DNA of 64,000 nt, taken from Phenylobacterium sp. (lineage in GTDB: Bacteria > Pseudomonadota > Alphaproteobacteria > Caulobacterales > Caulobacteraceae). The translations under genes and the position numbers were made by a program. The DNA is taken from assembly GCF_019636135.1 (NCBI RefSeq), contig NZ_JAHBYD010000017.1:1-64000 (forward strand), written 5' to 3'. The notes beneath the pieces were generated by a model, which saw nothing but the letters and a program-made list of their open reading frames with translations, was not told the origin of the DNA and did no database searches. Below, one piece after another: positions 8,395 through 17,329 of the stretch (position 1 is the stretch's first letter; each line of letters begins with the position of its first letter).

Positions 8395-9072
8395 ATGGAC
8401 CAGACCGAAACCTCCTGCCGCCCGACCTCCGGCTGCTGTGGTCATGACGTGAAGTTCGACGGCGCCACGCCGGCCTATCGCCGCGTGCTGGTGGCCGTGA
8501 TTGCCATCAACCTCGTCGGCTTCGTCGCGGTGTTGGCCGGCAGCGTCGCGCAGGGGTCGGCCGCGCTCGCCGCCAATGCGCTCGACTTCCTCGCCGACAG
8601 CGTCACCTACGCCGTCAGCCTCTGGGTCATCGGGCGATCGATGCGCCTGCGCGCGGGAGCGGCGCTCGCCAAGAGCGCCAGCCTGGTCGTGCTGGGGCTG
8701 TCTGTCCTCGGCTTCGCAGTCTGGCGGGCCATGACCGGGGCAGCGCCGGAGGGCTTCGTGATCACGGGCCTGGGTCTGTTCGGCTTCGCCGCCAACCTGG
8801 TCGCCGCCGCCTTGCTGCTGCGCTTCAGGGACGGAGACGCCAATGTTCGATCGGTCTGGCTCTGTACGCGCAACGACCTGGCCCACAGCCTCGGTGTCGC
8901 CGCGGCGGGCGGTCTGGTCTGGCTGACGGGATCGCGCTGGCCGGATCTCGCCGCCGGCGCCCTGCTGGCCTTCATCTTCCTGCAATCCGCCTGGTCGATC
9001 ACCCAACAGGCGCTGGTCGAGACCCGCGAGGCCGCTCGCTCGTCCGCCGCCCTGCCTGGAGCGGGCGCTTGA
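8395..9072 (+). CDS. Cation transporter, CDF-like membrane part only
   Basis: 225 residues with six hydrophobic segments, starting with a Cys-rich tail (ETSCRPTSGCCGHD) that could bind metal. The TM2 motif ALAANALDFLADSVTYAVSL matches the Asp/His-containing region of cation diffusion facilitators, and TRNDLAHSLGVAAAG matches TM5. The usual C-terminal cytoplasmic metal-binding domain is missing, since the protein stops shortly after TM6. It probably exports a divalent metal from the cytoplasm, under control of the divergent MerR protein. Confidence 0.8.
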   Translation: MDQTETSCRPTSGCCGHDVKFDGATPAYRRVLVAVIAINLVGFVAVLAGSVAQGSAALAANALDFLADSVTYAVSLWVIGRSMRLRAGAALAKSASLVVLGLSVLGFAVWRAMTGAAPEGFVITGLGLFGFAANLVAAALLLRFRDGDANVRSVWLCTRNDLAHSLGVAAAGGLVWLTGSRWPDLAAGALLAFIFLQSAWSITQQALVETREAARSSAALPGAGA

Positions 9073-9202
9073 TCCGCCGGGCTCGATCAGGCGTGACCGG
9101 TCGTCGCAGCAGGGCGGGCCGGAGCGCCTGCCCGTCGCGCAAGGCCGGGGTCGCCGGAGCAGCGTACTGTGTAACAGATTGCCGATACGGGCGAACGAAA
9201 GT

Positions 9203-9556
9203 ATGCAGCCGCCGATGACCTGGTCGATGGTGACATGGGCGAAGTTGATTCTGGCGGTGACCTTCGTCGCCGCCGCCTTCTTCGTCGCGCCCATCGCTGA
9301 CGCAGCGACCTGCCAGCCCGAACCGCCCGCCGCCCACGCGCTGGTCGATCACGATCCGGCCGAAGGCGACCACACCGGCGGCAAGGACCACGGCATCTGC
9401 TCGCACGGCCATTGCCATCATACCGCCGCCGCTCGCACGACGGTCGGCGAGGACCTGCCTCTGCAAGCCTTCGACCGGCCGCTCCACGCCTTGCCCCTGA
9501 GCGATCTCTTCGGCTCCATCGCGCCCGACGGACTGAAACGCCCTCCCAGAGCCTGA
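9203..9556 (+). CDS. Small exported His-rich protein, CzcI-like position
   Basis: 117 residues from the ATG at 9203 (an upstream TTG at 9179 and an ATG at 9215 are alternatives). A signal-like hydrophobic stretch (LILAVTFVAAAFFVAPIADA) is followed by Cys and a His-rich stretch (HALVDHD...GDHTGG..HGICSHGHCHH), suggesting a periplasmic metal-binding protein. It precedes czcCBA, the position of CzcI in other czc loci, though I see no specific homology to call it CzcI. No strong ribosome binding site is visible. Confidence 0.6.
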   Translation: MQPPMTWSMVTWAKLILAVTFVAAAFFVAPIADAATCQPEPPAAHALVDHDPAEGDHTGGKDHGICSHGHCHHTAAARTTVGEDLPLQAFDRPLHALPLSDLFGSIAPDGLKRPPRA

Positions 9557-9593
9557 CACGACGACCGCGCTTCCGCGCGGGCTCTCTCGTGTC
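9555..9593 (+). promoter_or_regulatory. Two-tier RNA hairpin upstream of czcC
   Basis: An outer stem GACACGA (9555-9561)/TCGTGTC (9587-9593) encloses an inner stem CCGCGC (9565-9570)-TTCC-GCGCGG (9575-9580). It begins on the stop codon of the His-rich gene and ends 21 bases before czcC. It has no T run, so a leader structure or processing signal is more likely than a terminator. Function unknown. Confidence 0.45.
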
Positions 9594-9614
9594 ACTCCCT
9601 CTGGAAGATGAATC

Positions 9615-10868
9615 ATGCCTGCCTCATATCGCCGGCCGCCGCGTTTCGCGGTCGGCTGCGCGCTCGCCGCTATCGCGGCTGTGCTGGCCAGCCCCGCGTG
9701 GGCTGACCCTGCGCCTTCGTTCGCCGAGCTCCTCGCCCGGCTAGACCAGACCCCGGCCACCCTGGAAGCCGGCGCGCTTCTGGACGCCGCTGAAGCCCGG
9801 GCGCGCCAGGCGCGTGTCCGCCCCAACCCGACCCTCGCCCTCGACGCCGAGAACGCGTTCGGGAGCGGGCCCTTCTCTGGCTACGGCAATGCCGAGACCA
9901 CGCTCTCGATCACTCAGAATCTTGAGCTCTGGGGTCGACGCACGGCTCGCATCAACGCGGCCCGCGCCGATGCCGGGACCGCCTCGCTCCGACGAGACCT
10001 GGCCGTGGTCGACGCCGCCGGACGGTTGGCGCTGGTCTACGCCGACGCCGAGGCGGCCGAGCGTCGCGCGACCTTGGCCGAGGAGAGCCTGAGCCTCACC
10101 CTCGCCGACGCCCGCGCGGCCCTGGTGCTGGTGGAGGAGGGGCGCGAGCCGCTTCTGCGCGGCATCCAGGGCGAGAGCGAAGCCGCCGCCGCGCGCGCCG
10201 GTCTCGACGAAGCCATCGCCGAACGGGACGCGGCCTTCGCCCGGCTCACGGCGGTGGCCATGCTCGCCGAGCCGGTGACGACGATCGACGTCAGCTTGCT
10301 GGACCTCGCGCCAGCGACCGCCCTTTCGCCGACGGACCAGACGCCGACCGTGCGCGTGGCCGAGGCTGAGCGCTCGGCCGCCGAAAGCCGCATCGCGGTC
10401 GAACGCACCCGGTCGCGACCGGACGTCAGCGCCAGCGTCGGACTTCGCCGCTACGAGGCGGAAGACGCGACGGCGCTGACCTTCGGCCTCAGCCTGCCCC
10501 TGCCGCTGTTCGATCGGAACCGCGGCAACATCGAAGCCGCCCAGGCGGACTTCAGGGCGGCCGACGCCCGGCTGATGACCGCCCGTCAGGAAGCCCAGGC
10601 GGACCGGGCCGCAGCACAGGCGCGCCTCCGCGCCTCGGTGAGCCGCGTCAACGCCGCCGACGCCGGGGTGACCTCCGCCGAAGAAGCCTACCGCCTCTCG
10701 CGGATCGGCTTCGAGGCGGGCCGGATCTCGCAGCTCGAGCTTCGCGCGACCCGTACCGCCCTGGTCAACGCCAGAACCGCCGCCGTGGACGCCCGCCTCG
10801 CCCGGGTCCGCGCGGAAATCGATCTCGCGCGCCAGGACGGCCGCGCCCCCTTCCAAGGAGCCCAATGA
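9615..10868 (+). CDS. czcC: Outer-membrane efflux channel of the CzcC/TolC type
   Basis: 417 residues with a signal peptide (CALAAIAAVLASPAWA, cleaved about residue 31) and two outer-membrane efflux protein repeats of coiled-coil helices rich in Ala/Glu/Arg (about residues 50-230 and 260-410). Family marks include RPNPTLALDAENAFG and the second-repeat SLPLPLFDRNRGNIEAAQAD. With CzcB and CzcA it forms the tripartite pump that exports Co/Zn/Cd across both membranes. Its stop overlaps the start of czcB (ATGA), so the pump components are translationally coupled. Confidence 0.9.
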   Translation: MPASYRRPPRFAVGCALAAIAAVLASPAWADPAPSFAELLARLDQTPATLEAGALLDAAEARARQARVRPNPTLALDAENAFGSGPFSGYGNAETTLSITQNLELWGRRTARINAARADAGTASLRRDLAVVDAAGRLALVYADAEAAERRATLAEESLSLTLADARAALVLVEEGREPLLRGIQGESEAAAARAGLDEAIAERDAAFARLTAVAMLAEPVTTIDVSLLDLAPATALSPTDQTPTVRVAEAERSAAESRIAVERTRSRPDVSASVGLRRYEAEDATALTFGLSLPLPLFDRNRGNIEAAQADFRAADARLMTARQEAQADRAAAQARLRASVSRVNAADAGVTSAEEAYRLSRIGFEAGRISQLELRATRTALVNARTAAVDARLARVRAEIDLARQDGRAPFQGAQ

Positions 10869-12067
10869 TGCGCAAGCGCACTTCCAACAAGACCTTGTTG
10901 ATCGGCGGGGTCGCCGCCCTCGTCATCCTCGGGGCCGAGGGTCTTTACCTCGCCATGGGGCGGTCGGATCCGCCCGCCGCCGAAGGCGCGGCGGCTGAAG
11001 GCGAAGCCGGTCACGCCGAAGAGGAGGGCGGTAACGCCGAAGGCGAGGCCGAAGCGCCCGAGGGCTTCGTCGCTCTCAGCGCCGCCCAGGCCCAGGCCGC
11101 CAATCTGGTCGTCGTCGGCGTCGGTAGGGGCGGGGGCGCCGAGACCCGGCTCTCCGGTCGCGTCGAGCCCATGATCGACGCCCGTGCCGCCGTCGCCGCG
11201 TCCGTCGGCGGACGGGTGGAACGGGTGCTGGTGGCGCCCGGCCAGTCCGTTCGGATCGGCCAGCCCCTGGCCAGCCTCGTGAGCGGCGACGCGGCCACCT
11301 TCCGCGCCGACGCGGATGCGGCCGCGGCCCAGTCCGAAGTCGCGCGCCAGGCCTATCAGCGCAACAGCAACCTCGCCGACCAGGGCGTCGTCGCCCGGCA
11401 AGAGGTCGAGGCGTCCCGGGCGCAGCTGCTGAGCGCCGAGGCGGCGGCCCGAGCGGCCAGCGCGCGGTCGAGCGCGGCCGGATCGCCCAACGCCGCCGGA
11501 CGGCTGAGCGTGAACAGCCCGATCGCCGGCGTGGTCACCAGCGTTCAGGTCGGCCCGGGCGGATTCGTCCCGCAGGGCGGCGTGATCGCCGAGGTGACCA
11601 ACCCCGCCCGCGTCGAACTCGTGTTCAACGCGCCGCCGCACCTTGCGGCGCTCGTCCGCGCGGGATCGACCTTGCGGGTCTCCAGCCCCGCGGGCGATTT
11701 CGACGCCGTCGTCACCGGCGTCGCCGCCGGGGCCGGCGCGGAAAGCGGCGCCACCGTGATCCGGGCGCGCCCGACGGGAGCGACCCTGCCGCCGGCCGGC
11801 TCCGCCGTTACCGGCGCGATCGTGACGGGTGAAGCCGCCGGCGGCCTGACCGTGCCGACGGAAGCCATCCAGACCGTCGACGGCGCCAGCGTCGTCTTCC
11901 TCCAGGTCCCGAACGGCTTCCAGCTCCGTCCGGTGCTCGTCGGTCGCCAGGCCGGGGGACGCACGGAGATCCTGCGCGGCCTCGACGGGTCCGAGCGGGT
12001 CGCCGGAACCAACGCCTTCCTCCTCAAAGCCGAACTCGCCAAGGGCGAGGCCGAGCACGGCCACTAG
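10865..12067 (+). CDS. czcB: Periplasmic adaptor subunit of a heavy-metal RND pump (CzcB-like)
   Basis: 400 residues. It has a single N-terminal membrane anchor (LLIGGVAALVILGAEGLYLAM), then a low-complexity acidic stretch with two His (GEAGHAEEEGGNAEGEAEAPEG), then the adaptor fold: barrel-sandwich half-motifs (GGRVERVLVAPGQSVRIGQPL and NSPIAGVVTSVQVGPGGFV), an alpha hairpin between them, and C-terminal beta and membrane-proximal domains. It links CzcA to CzcC. It overlaps czcC by 4 bases and is 12 bases before czcA. Confidence 0.9.
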   Translation: MMRKRTSNKTLLIGGVAALVILGAEGLYLAMGRSDPPAAEGAAAEGEAGHAEEEGGNAEGEAEAPEGFVALSAAQAQAANLVVVGVGRGGGAETRLSGRVEPMIDARAAVAASVGGRVERVLVAPGQSVRIGQPLASLVSGDAATFRADADAAAAQSEVARQAYQRNSNLADQGVVARQEVEASRAQLLSAEAAARAASARSSAAGSPNAAGRLSVNSPIAGVVTSVQVGPGGFVPQGGVIAEVTNPARVELVFNAPPHLAALVRAGSTLRVSSPAGDFDAVVTGVAAGAGAESGATVIRARPTGATLPPAGSAVTGAIVTGEAAGGLTVPTEAIQTVDGASVVFLQVPNGFQLRPVLVGRQAGGRTEILRGLDGSERVAGTNAFLLKAELAKGEAEHGH

Positions 12068-12079
12068 GGGGGCGCGCGC

Positions 12080-15000
12080 ATGTTCAAATTCATCATCGAA
12101 CTGTCGGTCAAATTCCGATGGTTCATCGTCCTGGCCACGGCGCTCGTCGCGGCCTACGGCCTCCTCGAACTGACACGGTTGCCGATCGACGCCGTGCCGG
12201 ACATCACCAACCGCCAGGTGCAGGTGACCACCGTCGCCCCGGCCCTGGCCCCCGAACAGATCGAACGTCAGGTCACCTATCCCATCGAGACCGCCATGGC
12301 CGGCATCCCCGGCCTGACCTCGACCCGGTCGCTGAGCCGCAACGGCTTCAGCCAGGTGACCGTCATCTTCACCGACCAGACGGACATCTATTTCGCCCGT
12401 CAGCAGGTCGCCGAACGATTGGCGCAGGCGCGCGAGACGATGCCCGAAGGCGTCGAACCGGCGCTGGCGCCCATCACCACCGGCCTGGGCGAGGTGCTGA
12501 TGTGGACGGTCGATTATAAGCCGTTCAACAGCGCCAACCTGGCCAAGCCGGGCCAGACCGGCTGGCAGGCCGGCGGCGCCTATCTGACGCCTGAAGGCGA
12601 TCTTCTCACCACCCCGCAACAGCGCGCCACCTATCTGCGGACCGTGCAGGACTGGATCATCGCGCCGCAGATGCGGACGGCGCCCGGCCTGGCCGGCGTC
12701 GATACGGTCGGCGGCTATGTGAAGGAATACGCGGTTCGTCCGGACACGGCGCGTCTGTCGGCCTACGGTCTCGGGATGGGCGACCTGATCCAGGCGCTCG
12801 ACCGGGCCAACACCCAGGCCGGGGCGGGCTATGTGCAGCGTGCGGGCGAGGCCCTGACGGTTCGCACGGACGCCCTGGCCTCGACCGTCGAGGACCTCGC
12901 CCAGGCGCCCGTCGTCAATCGAAGCGGCCTCGTGGTCCGCGTCGCCGACGTCGCCACCGTCGAGGTCGGCCAGGCGCCGCGTCTGGGCGGCGCCAGCCGC
13001 GACGGACACGAAGCGGTCCTGGGGACCGCCCTGATGATCGCGGGCGGCAACAGCCGCACTGTGGCCCAGGCCGCCGGAGACCGGCTCGAGGAGGTGCAGA
13101 AGACCCTGCCCCCCGGCATCGAGGCGGTGACGGTGCTGGACCGGAGCGCCCTGGTGAACTCCACCATCGCCACGGTGGCGCGCAATCTGACCGAAGGCGC
13201 GCTGCTGGTTATCGTCGTGCTCTTCCTGCTGCTCGGCAACATCCGGGCGGCGAGCATCACGGCGTTGATGATCCCGATCAGCTTCCTGTTCGCCGTCATC
13301 GGGATGAACCGGTTCGGCATTAGCGGCAATCTGATGAGCCTTGGCGCGCTGGACTTCGGTCTGCTCGTCGACGGCGCCGTGGTCGTGGTCGAGAACACCC
13401 TGCTGATGCTCAGCCAGAAGCGGGCGGAGGCCGGGCGCATGCTGACCCGGCACGAGCGTCTGGGCGTCGCCGCCGCGGCGGCGCGCCAGATGGTCAAGCC
13501 GGCCGCCTTCGGTCAGCTGATCATCCTGCTGGTCTTCACCCCCCTGCTGATGCTGGAAGGGGTCGAGGGGAAGACCTTCATCCCGATGGGCGCCACGGTC
13601 ATGCTGGCCCTGGTCGGCGCCTTCATCTTCTCCTTCACCTTCGTGCCGGCGATGACGGCGCTCCTGGTGCGGGATCCCAAGACGGTCGAGGTCGACGACC
13701 ACGGCCACGCCCACGAGCACGAGACCTTCCTGCTGCGCCACGCGCGCCGCTGGATCGCTCCGGCCATCCGCACGGCGGTCGATCGTCCGAAGATCGTTCT
13801 GCTCTCCGCGCTCGGCGCCCTGGTCGTCGGCGGCGTCACCTTCACCACCCTCGGTCGGGAGTTCATCCCGACCCTGGACGAGGGCGACATCGCCATGCAG
13901 GCGCTGCGGGTTCCGTCGGCGTCGCTCGAGCAGTCGCTCGCCATGCAGATGGCGATCGAGCGGGCGATCAAGGCCCAGCCGGAAGTGGAGACCATGTTCT
14001 CGCGGACCGGCACCGCCGAAGCGGCGGTGGACCCCATGCCGCCCAACATCTCCGACAGCGTCATCGTCCTGAAAGATCGCAAGGACTGGCCCAACCCGGG
14101 TCTGGAGAAGGAAGAGCTGATCGCCCGTTTCGAGGACGTCGCGTCGCGGCAGATCGGCAACAACTTCGAATTCAGCCAGCCGATCGAACTGCGGTTCAAC
14201 GAGCTGATCTCCGGGGTGCGGACCGACCTCGCGGTCATGGTCTATGGCGACGACTTCGCCACCATGCAGCGGGTCGCCGACCAGGTGGCCAACGTCCTGC
14301 GCCAGACGAACGGGGCGGCGGACGTGCGGGTGGAACAGGCGTCCGGCCTTCCCACCCTGACGATCAGCGTGGACCGCTTCGCCGCGGCCAGTTACGGCCT
14401 GTCGGCGGCCGACGTCTCCGAAGCGGTTTCGGCCGCGATCGGCGGCGCCGAGGCGGGCCGCATCTTCGAGGGCGACCGGCGTTTCGATGTCGTGGTCCGT
14501 CTCCCCGACGCCGCGCGCAACGACCCGGCGGCGCTCGCGGCCTTGCCGATCGTGTCCTCGACCGGTGTGACCGTGCCCCTGTCCTCGGTCGCGCGCATCC
14601 AGAGCGCCGAGGGACCGAACCAGATCAGCCGCAACGACGGCAGCCGACGCATGGTGGTCCAGGCCAATGTGCGCGGACGCGATCTGGGCGGCTTCGTCAC
14701 CGACGCCCAGAGGTCGGTGGATCAGGTCCAGCTTCCGCCGGGCGTCCGCCTGGACTGGGGCGGTCAGTTCGAAAACCTCAAGCGCGCCGAACAGCGGCTG
14801 GGCCTGGTCATTCCGATCGTCTTCGTCCTGATCGGCGTGCTGTTGTTCATGGCGCTGGGCTCCTTCGCCGAGGCGGGTCTCGTGTTCGCCTGCGTGCCGC
14901 TCGCCCTGGTGGGCGGGGCGCTGGCGCTGCTTCTGCGGGGCATGCCGTTCTCCGTCTCGGCGGCGGTCGGCTTCATCGCCGTCTCGGGCGTGGCGACGCT

Positions 15001-15301
15001 GAACGGCCTGGTGCTCATGCAGTCGATCCGCGAGCGGCTCCAGGCGGGACTGCCGCCCCGTGACGCGGCCATCGAGGGCGCGTCCAGCCGCCTGCGGGCG
15101 GTGCTCACCACCGCGATGGTGGCCATCGTCGGCTTCATTCCGATGGCCATCGCCCATGGCGCGGGAGCCGAGGTACAGAAGCCGCTGGCGACCGTCGTCA
15201 TCGGCGGCCTGATCACCGCCACCGCCCTGACCCTGCTGGTCCTCCCGACCTTCGCGGCCAAGGCGGTGCGGCACCGCCAGGACGAGGGGATCGAAGACTG
15301 A
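12080..15301 (+). CDS. czcA: Heavy-metal efflux RND transporter, CusA/CzcA family
   Basis: 1073 residues, the proton-driven inner-membrane subunit. The N-terminus (KFRWFIVLATALVAAYGLLELTRLPIDAVPDITNRQVQV) is typical of the HME subgroup. TM4 carries the proton-relay motif LDFGLLVDGAVV with Asp425 and Asp431, the DFG-type pattern associated with divalent cations (Zn, Co, Cd) rather than Cu/Ag. Two large periplasmic loops and twelve TM segments fit the family. An internal His-rich cytoplasmic stretch (DDHGHAHEHETF, about residue 540) is notable. The stop overlaps the ATG of the next CDF-like gene. Confidence 0.94.
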   Translation: MFKFIIELSVKFRWFIVLATALVAAYGLLELTRLPIDAVPDITNRQVQVTTVAPALAPEQIERQVTYPIETAMAGIPGLTSTRSLSRNGFSQVTVIFTDQTDIYFARQQVAERLAQARETMPEGVEPALAPITTGLGEVLMWTVDYKPFNSANLAKPGQTGWQAGGAYLTPEGDLLTTPQQRATYLRTVQDWIIAPQMRTAPGLAGVDTVGGYVKEYAVRPDTARLSAYGLGMGDLIQALDRANTQAGAGYVQRAGEALTVRTDALASTVEDLAQAPVVNRSGLVVRVADVATVEVGQAPRLGGASRDGHEAVLGTALMIAGGNSRTVAQAAGDRLEEVQKTLPPGIEAVTVLDRSALVNSTIATVARNLTEGALLVIVVLFLLLGNIRAASITALMIPISFLFAVIGMNRFGISGNLMSLGALDFGLLVDGAVVVVENTLLMLSQKRAEAGRMLTRHERLGVAAAAARQMVKPAAFGQLIILLVFTPLLMLEGVEGKTFIPMGATVMLALVGAFIFSFTFVPAMTALLVRDPKTVEVDDHGHAHEHETFLLRHARRWIAPAIRTAVDRPKIVLLSALGALVVGGVTFTTLGREFIPTLDEGDIAMQALRVPSASLEQSLAMQMAIERAIKAQPEVETMFSRTGTAEAAVDPMPPNISDSVIVLKDRKDWPNPGLEKEELIARFEDVASRQIGNNFEFSQPIELRFNELISGVRTDLAVMVYGDDFATMQRVADQVANVLRQTNGAADVRVEQASGLPTLTISVDRFAAASYGLSAADVSEAVSAAIGGAEAGRIFEGDRRFDVVVRLPDAARNDPAALAALPIVSSTGVTVPLSSVARIQSAEGPNQISRNDGSRRMVVQANVRGRDLGGFVTDAQRSVDQVQLPPGVRLDWGGQFENLKRAEQRLGLVIPIVFVLIGVLLFMALGSFAEAGLVFACVPLALVGGALALLLRGMPFSVSAAVGFIAVSGVATLNGLVLMQSIRERLQAGLPPRDAAIEGASSRLRAVLTTAMVAIVGFIPMAIAHGAGAEVQKPLATVVIGGLITATALTLLVLPTFAAKAVRHRQDEGIED

Positions 15302-15903
15302 TGGCCCGGACCCAGGATGACCGTCGGCAGCGCCGGACGCTGCTGACGGTTCTCGGCCTCAACGCCGGCCTGGCGGCGGCGCTCGGAATCGGCGGCGTGT
15401 CCGCCGATTCCAGCGCCCTGCTGGCCAATGCGCTCGACAACGCCTCGGACGCGGCGGTCTATCTGATCAGCTTTCTGGCCATCGGGCGGACAGGGGGCTG
15501 GAAGCGGGGCGCCGCAAGGGTGTCGGGGGTCATGCTGCTGGTCTTCGCCGCCGGCGTCCTCGTCGACGCCGTGCGCCGCGTGATCACCGGGACCGAGCCG
15601 ATCGGTCCGACCATGATGGCGCTCGCCCTGGTCGCCGCCGTGGTCAATCTGATCTGCCTGCAGCTCATCCGCCGCCAGCACAGCGGCGACGTCAACATGA
15701 AGGCGGCCGAGACCTTCAGCTTCAACGACTTCGCGTCCAACGGCGGCATCCTCGTCGCCGGCGGCCTGGTCCTCTGGCTCGACCAGGCCTGGCCCGACCT
15801 TGTCGTCGGCATCCTCGTCGCGGCGATCGCGATCAAGGGCGGCGTCGAGATTCTCCGCGACGCCAACGCCGCCTCCGACCACCCACAGGAACGCGCCTCA
15901 TGA
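15301..15903 (+). CDS. Cation transporter, CDF-like short form
   Basis: 200 residues with about six hydrophobic segments. SALLANALDNASDAAVYLISF corresponds to TM2 of cation diffusion facilitators (Asn/Asp in place of the usual His/Asp), and FSFNDFASNGGILVAGGLVL to TM5. The cytoplasmic C-terminal domain is absent. It resembles the product of 8395-9072 in layout, so this element has two short CDF-like proteins. Its start overlaps the czcA stop and its stop overlaps the czcD start. Confidence 0.8.
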   Translation: MARTQDDRRQRRTLLTVLGLNAGLAAALGIGGVSADSSALLANALDNASDAAVYLISFLAIGRTGGWKRGAARVSGVMLLVFAAGVLVDAVRRVITGTEPIGPTMMALALVAAVVNLICLQLIRRQHSGDVNMKAAETFSFNDFASNGGILVAGGLVLWLDQAWPDLVVGILVAAIAIKGGVEILRDANAASDHPQERAS

Positions 15904-16811
15904 CCAGTCACGACCACTCGAACGGCCACGCCCACGACCACACCGCCGGCGCCAACGCCCGGCAACTCGCTATCGCCCTGGCGCTGACCGGAACGTTCCT
16001 GGTCGTCGAGGTCATCGGCGGCCTGGTGTTCAACAGCCTCGCCCTGCTGTCGGACGCGGCGCATATGTTCACCGACGCGGCGGCCCTGGCCATCGCCTTG
16101 CTGGCGATCAAGATCGGCCAGCGGCCGGCCGACGAGAAGCGCACTTTCGGTTATCGCCGGTTCGAGATCCTGGCGGCGGCGTTCAACGCCGTGCTGCTCT
16201 TCGTCGTCGCCGGTTACGTCCTGTATGAGGGGATCAAGCGCATCCTCGATCCCGAGCCCGTCGGCTCGATCGGGATGCTGATCGTCGCCGCCGCCGGCCT
16301 GGTGATCAATCTGATTTCCATGCGCATCCTGTCGAGCGGCAAGGATCGCAGTCTCAACGTCAAGGGCGCCTATCTCGAGGTCTGGGCGGACATGCTCGGA
16401 TCGCTCGGCGTCCTCGTCGCCGCCGTCGTCATCACCGTGACGGACTGGCGCTGGGTCGATCCCATCGTCGCGATCGCCATCGGCCTCTGGGTCCTGCCCC
16501 GGACCTGGATACTGCTGCGCGACACCACCCGCATCCTGCTGGAGGGCGCCCCGCGCGGCGTGGCCCTGTCGGATGTGCGGGCCGCCATCCTCGCCACCGC
16601 CGGGGTCGCCAGCCTTCACGACCTCCACGTCTGGGTCTCGGGGGCGGATCAGGCGAGCTGCACGGTTCACGTCGTGCTGGTCGAGGGCGCCGACGCCGAC
16701 GCAGTCCGACAGGCCGTCGGCGACATGCTCGAAGAGCGGTTCGACCTGCATCACACGACCGTCCAGACCGAGCTTGAGCCGTGCGGGGATGCGGGAGGTC
16801 TGCACGCATGA
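15900..16811 (+). CDS. czcD: Cation diffusion facilitator (CzcD type)
   Basis: 303 residues, a full-length CDF exporter of Zn/Co/Cd from cytoplasm to periplasm by proton antiport. It opens with a His-rich tail (SHDHSNGHAHDH). The TM2 motif LALLSDAAHMFTDAAAL supplies the HxxxD metal site; TM5 has AYLEVWADMLGSLGVL with the second site Asp. The C-terminal cytoplasmic domain is present (SLHDLHVWVSGADQASCTVHVVL). The start overlaps the preceding short CDF gene. As the last dedicated transporter in the czc run, it would feed periplasmic metal to CzcCBA. Confidence 0.94.
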   Translation: MTSHDHSNGHAHDHTAGANARQLAIALALTGTFLVVEVIGGLVFNSLALLSDAAHMFTDAAALAIALLAIKIGQRPADEKRTFGYRRFEILAAAFNAVLLFVVAGYVLYEGIKRILDPEPVGSIGMLIVAAAGLVINLISMRILSSGKDRSLNVKGAYLEVWADMLGSLGVLVAAVVITVTDWRWVDPIVAIAIGLWVLPRTWILLRDTTRILLEGAPRGVALSDVRAAILATAGVASLHDLHVWVSGADQASCTVHVVLVEGADADAVRQAVGDMLEERFDLHHTTVQTELEPCGDAGGLHA

Positions 16812-16885
16812 CCCGAAATGACGAGCCCGCCAGGTCCGGCACCACGATCCCGCCCCTTGTCCAAATCTCGGAGACAAAGCCATGA
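16808..16885 (+). CDS. Possible 25-residue coupled leader ORF
   Basis: An open frame (MTRNDEPARSGTTIPPLVQ, then ISETKP) starts by ATGA overlap with the czcD stop and ends by ATGA overlap with the DUF305 gene start. It fills the gap between the two genes exactly. Such a double overlap may serve only to carry ribosomes from czcD to the next gene. No family recognised; it could be chance. Confidence 0.3.
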   Translation: MTRNDEPARSGTTIPPLVQISETKP

Positions 16886-17325
16886 AACGCACCGGCTGGA
16901 TCTCGGTGATCGCGGTCTTCCTCGCCGTCGCCGCCTTCGCCTTCGGCATTCTGTCCCGTCGCGGCGCGCCCGACGCCTCGGCCCCGCCGCCGGTCGAGGC
17001 GCGAGCGATCGACGCCCACGCCGGTCACGCGGGCGACCCCTCGGATACGCCGTCGACGCGGGCCTATCGGGAGGCCGCTGACCGCATGCACCAGGCGATG
17101 AACATCGATTACTCCGGCGACGCTGACATCGACTTTCTGCGCGGCATGATCGCCCACCACGAGGGCGCGATCGCCATGGCCAGGATCGCGGTGGAGGAGG
17201 GCGAGGGGGATGACGTGCGCGGTCTCGCGCAGGAGATCATCCGCGCCCAGGAAGCCGAAATCCTGCGGATGCGGATCATGCTGGCGCGGCACGAGGACGC
17301 GCCGGCAGTCTCAGAACGGCCCTGA
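16882..17325 (+). CDS. DUF305 (CopM-like) exported metal-associated protein
   Basis: 147 residues with an N-terminal membrane anchor or signal (GWISVIAVFLAVAAFAFGIL) followed by a His-containing linker and one DUF305 domain. The domain motif FLRGMIAHHEGAIAMARIAV (about residues 92-111) has the paired histidines, and MRIMLARHED ends the domain. DUF305 proteins such as CopM bind copper or silver in the periplasm and often accompany metal efflux systems. Its position after czcD supports a role in metal handling. Confidence 0.85.
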   Translation: MKRTGWISVIAVFLAVAAFAFGILSRRGAPDASAPPPVEARAIDAHAGHAGDPSDTPSTRAYREAADRMHQAMNIDYSGDADIDFLRGMIAHHEGAIAMARIAVEEGEGDDVRGLAQEIIRAQEAEILRMRIMLARHEDAPAVSERP

Positions 17326-17329
17326 CCCG

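Noticed and set aside
10688..15274. A 1528-codon open frame on the minus strand opposite czcCBA.
   Set aside because: It mirrors the codon structure of the high-GC plus-strand genes; its translation is Arg/Asp/Gly/His-rich with no domain, while czcC, czcB and czcA on the plus strand are complete and recognisable.
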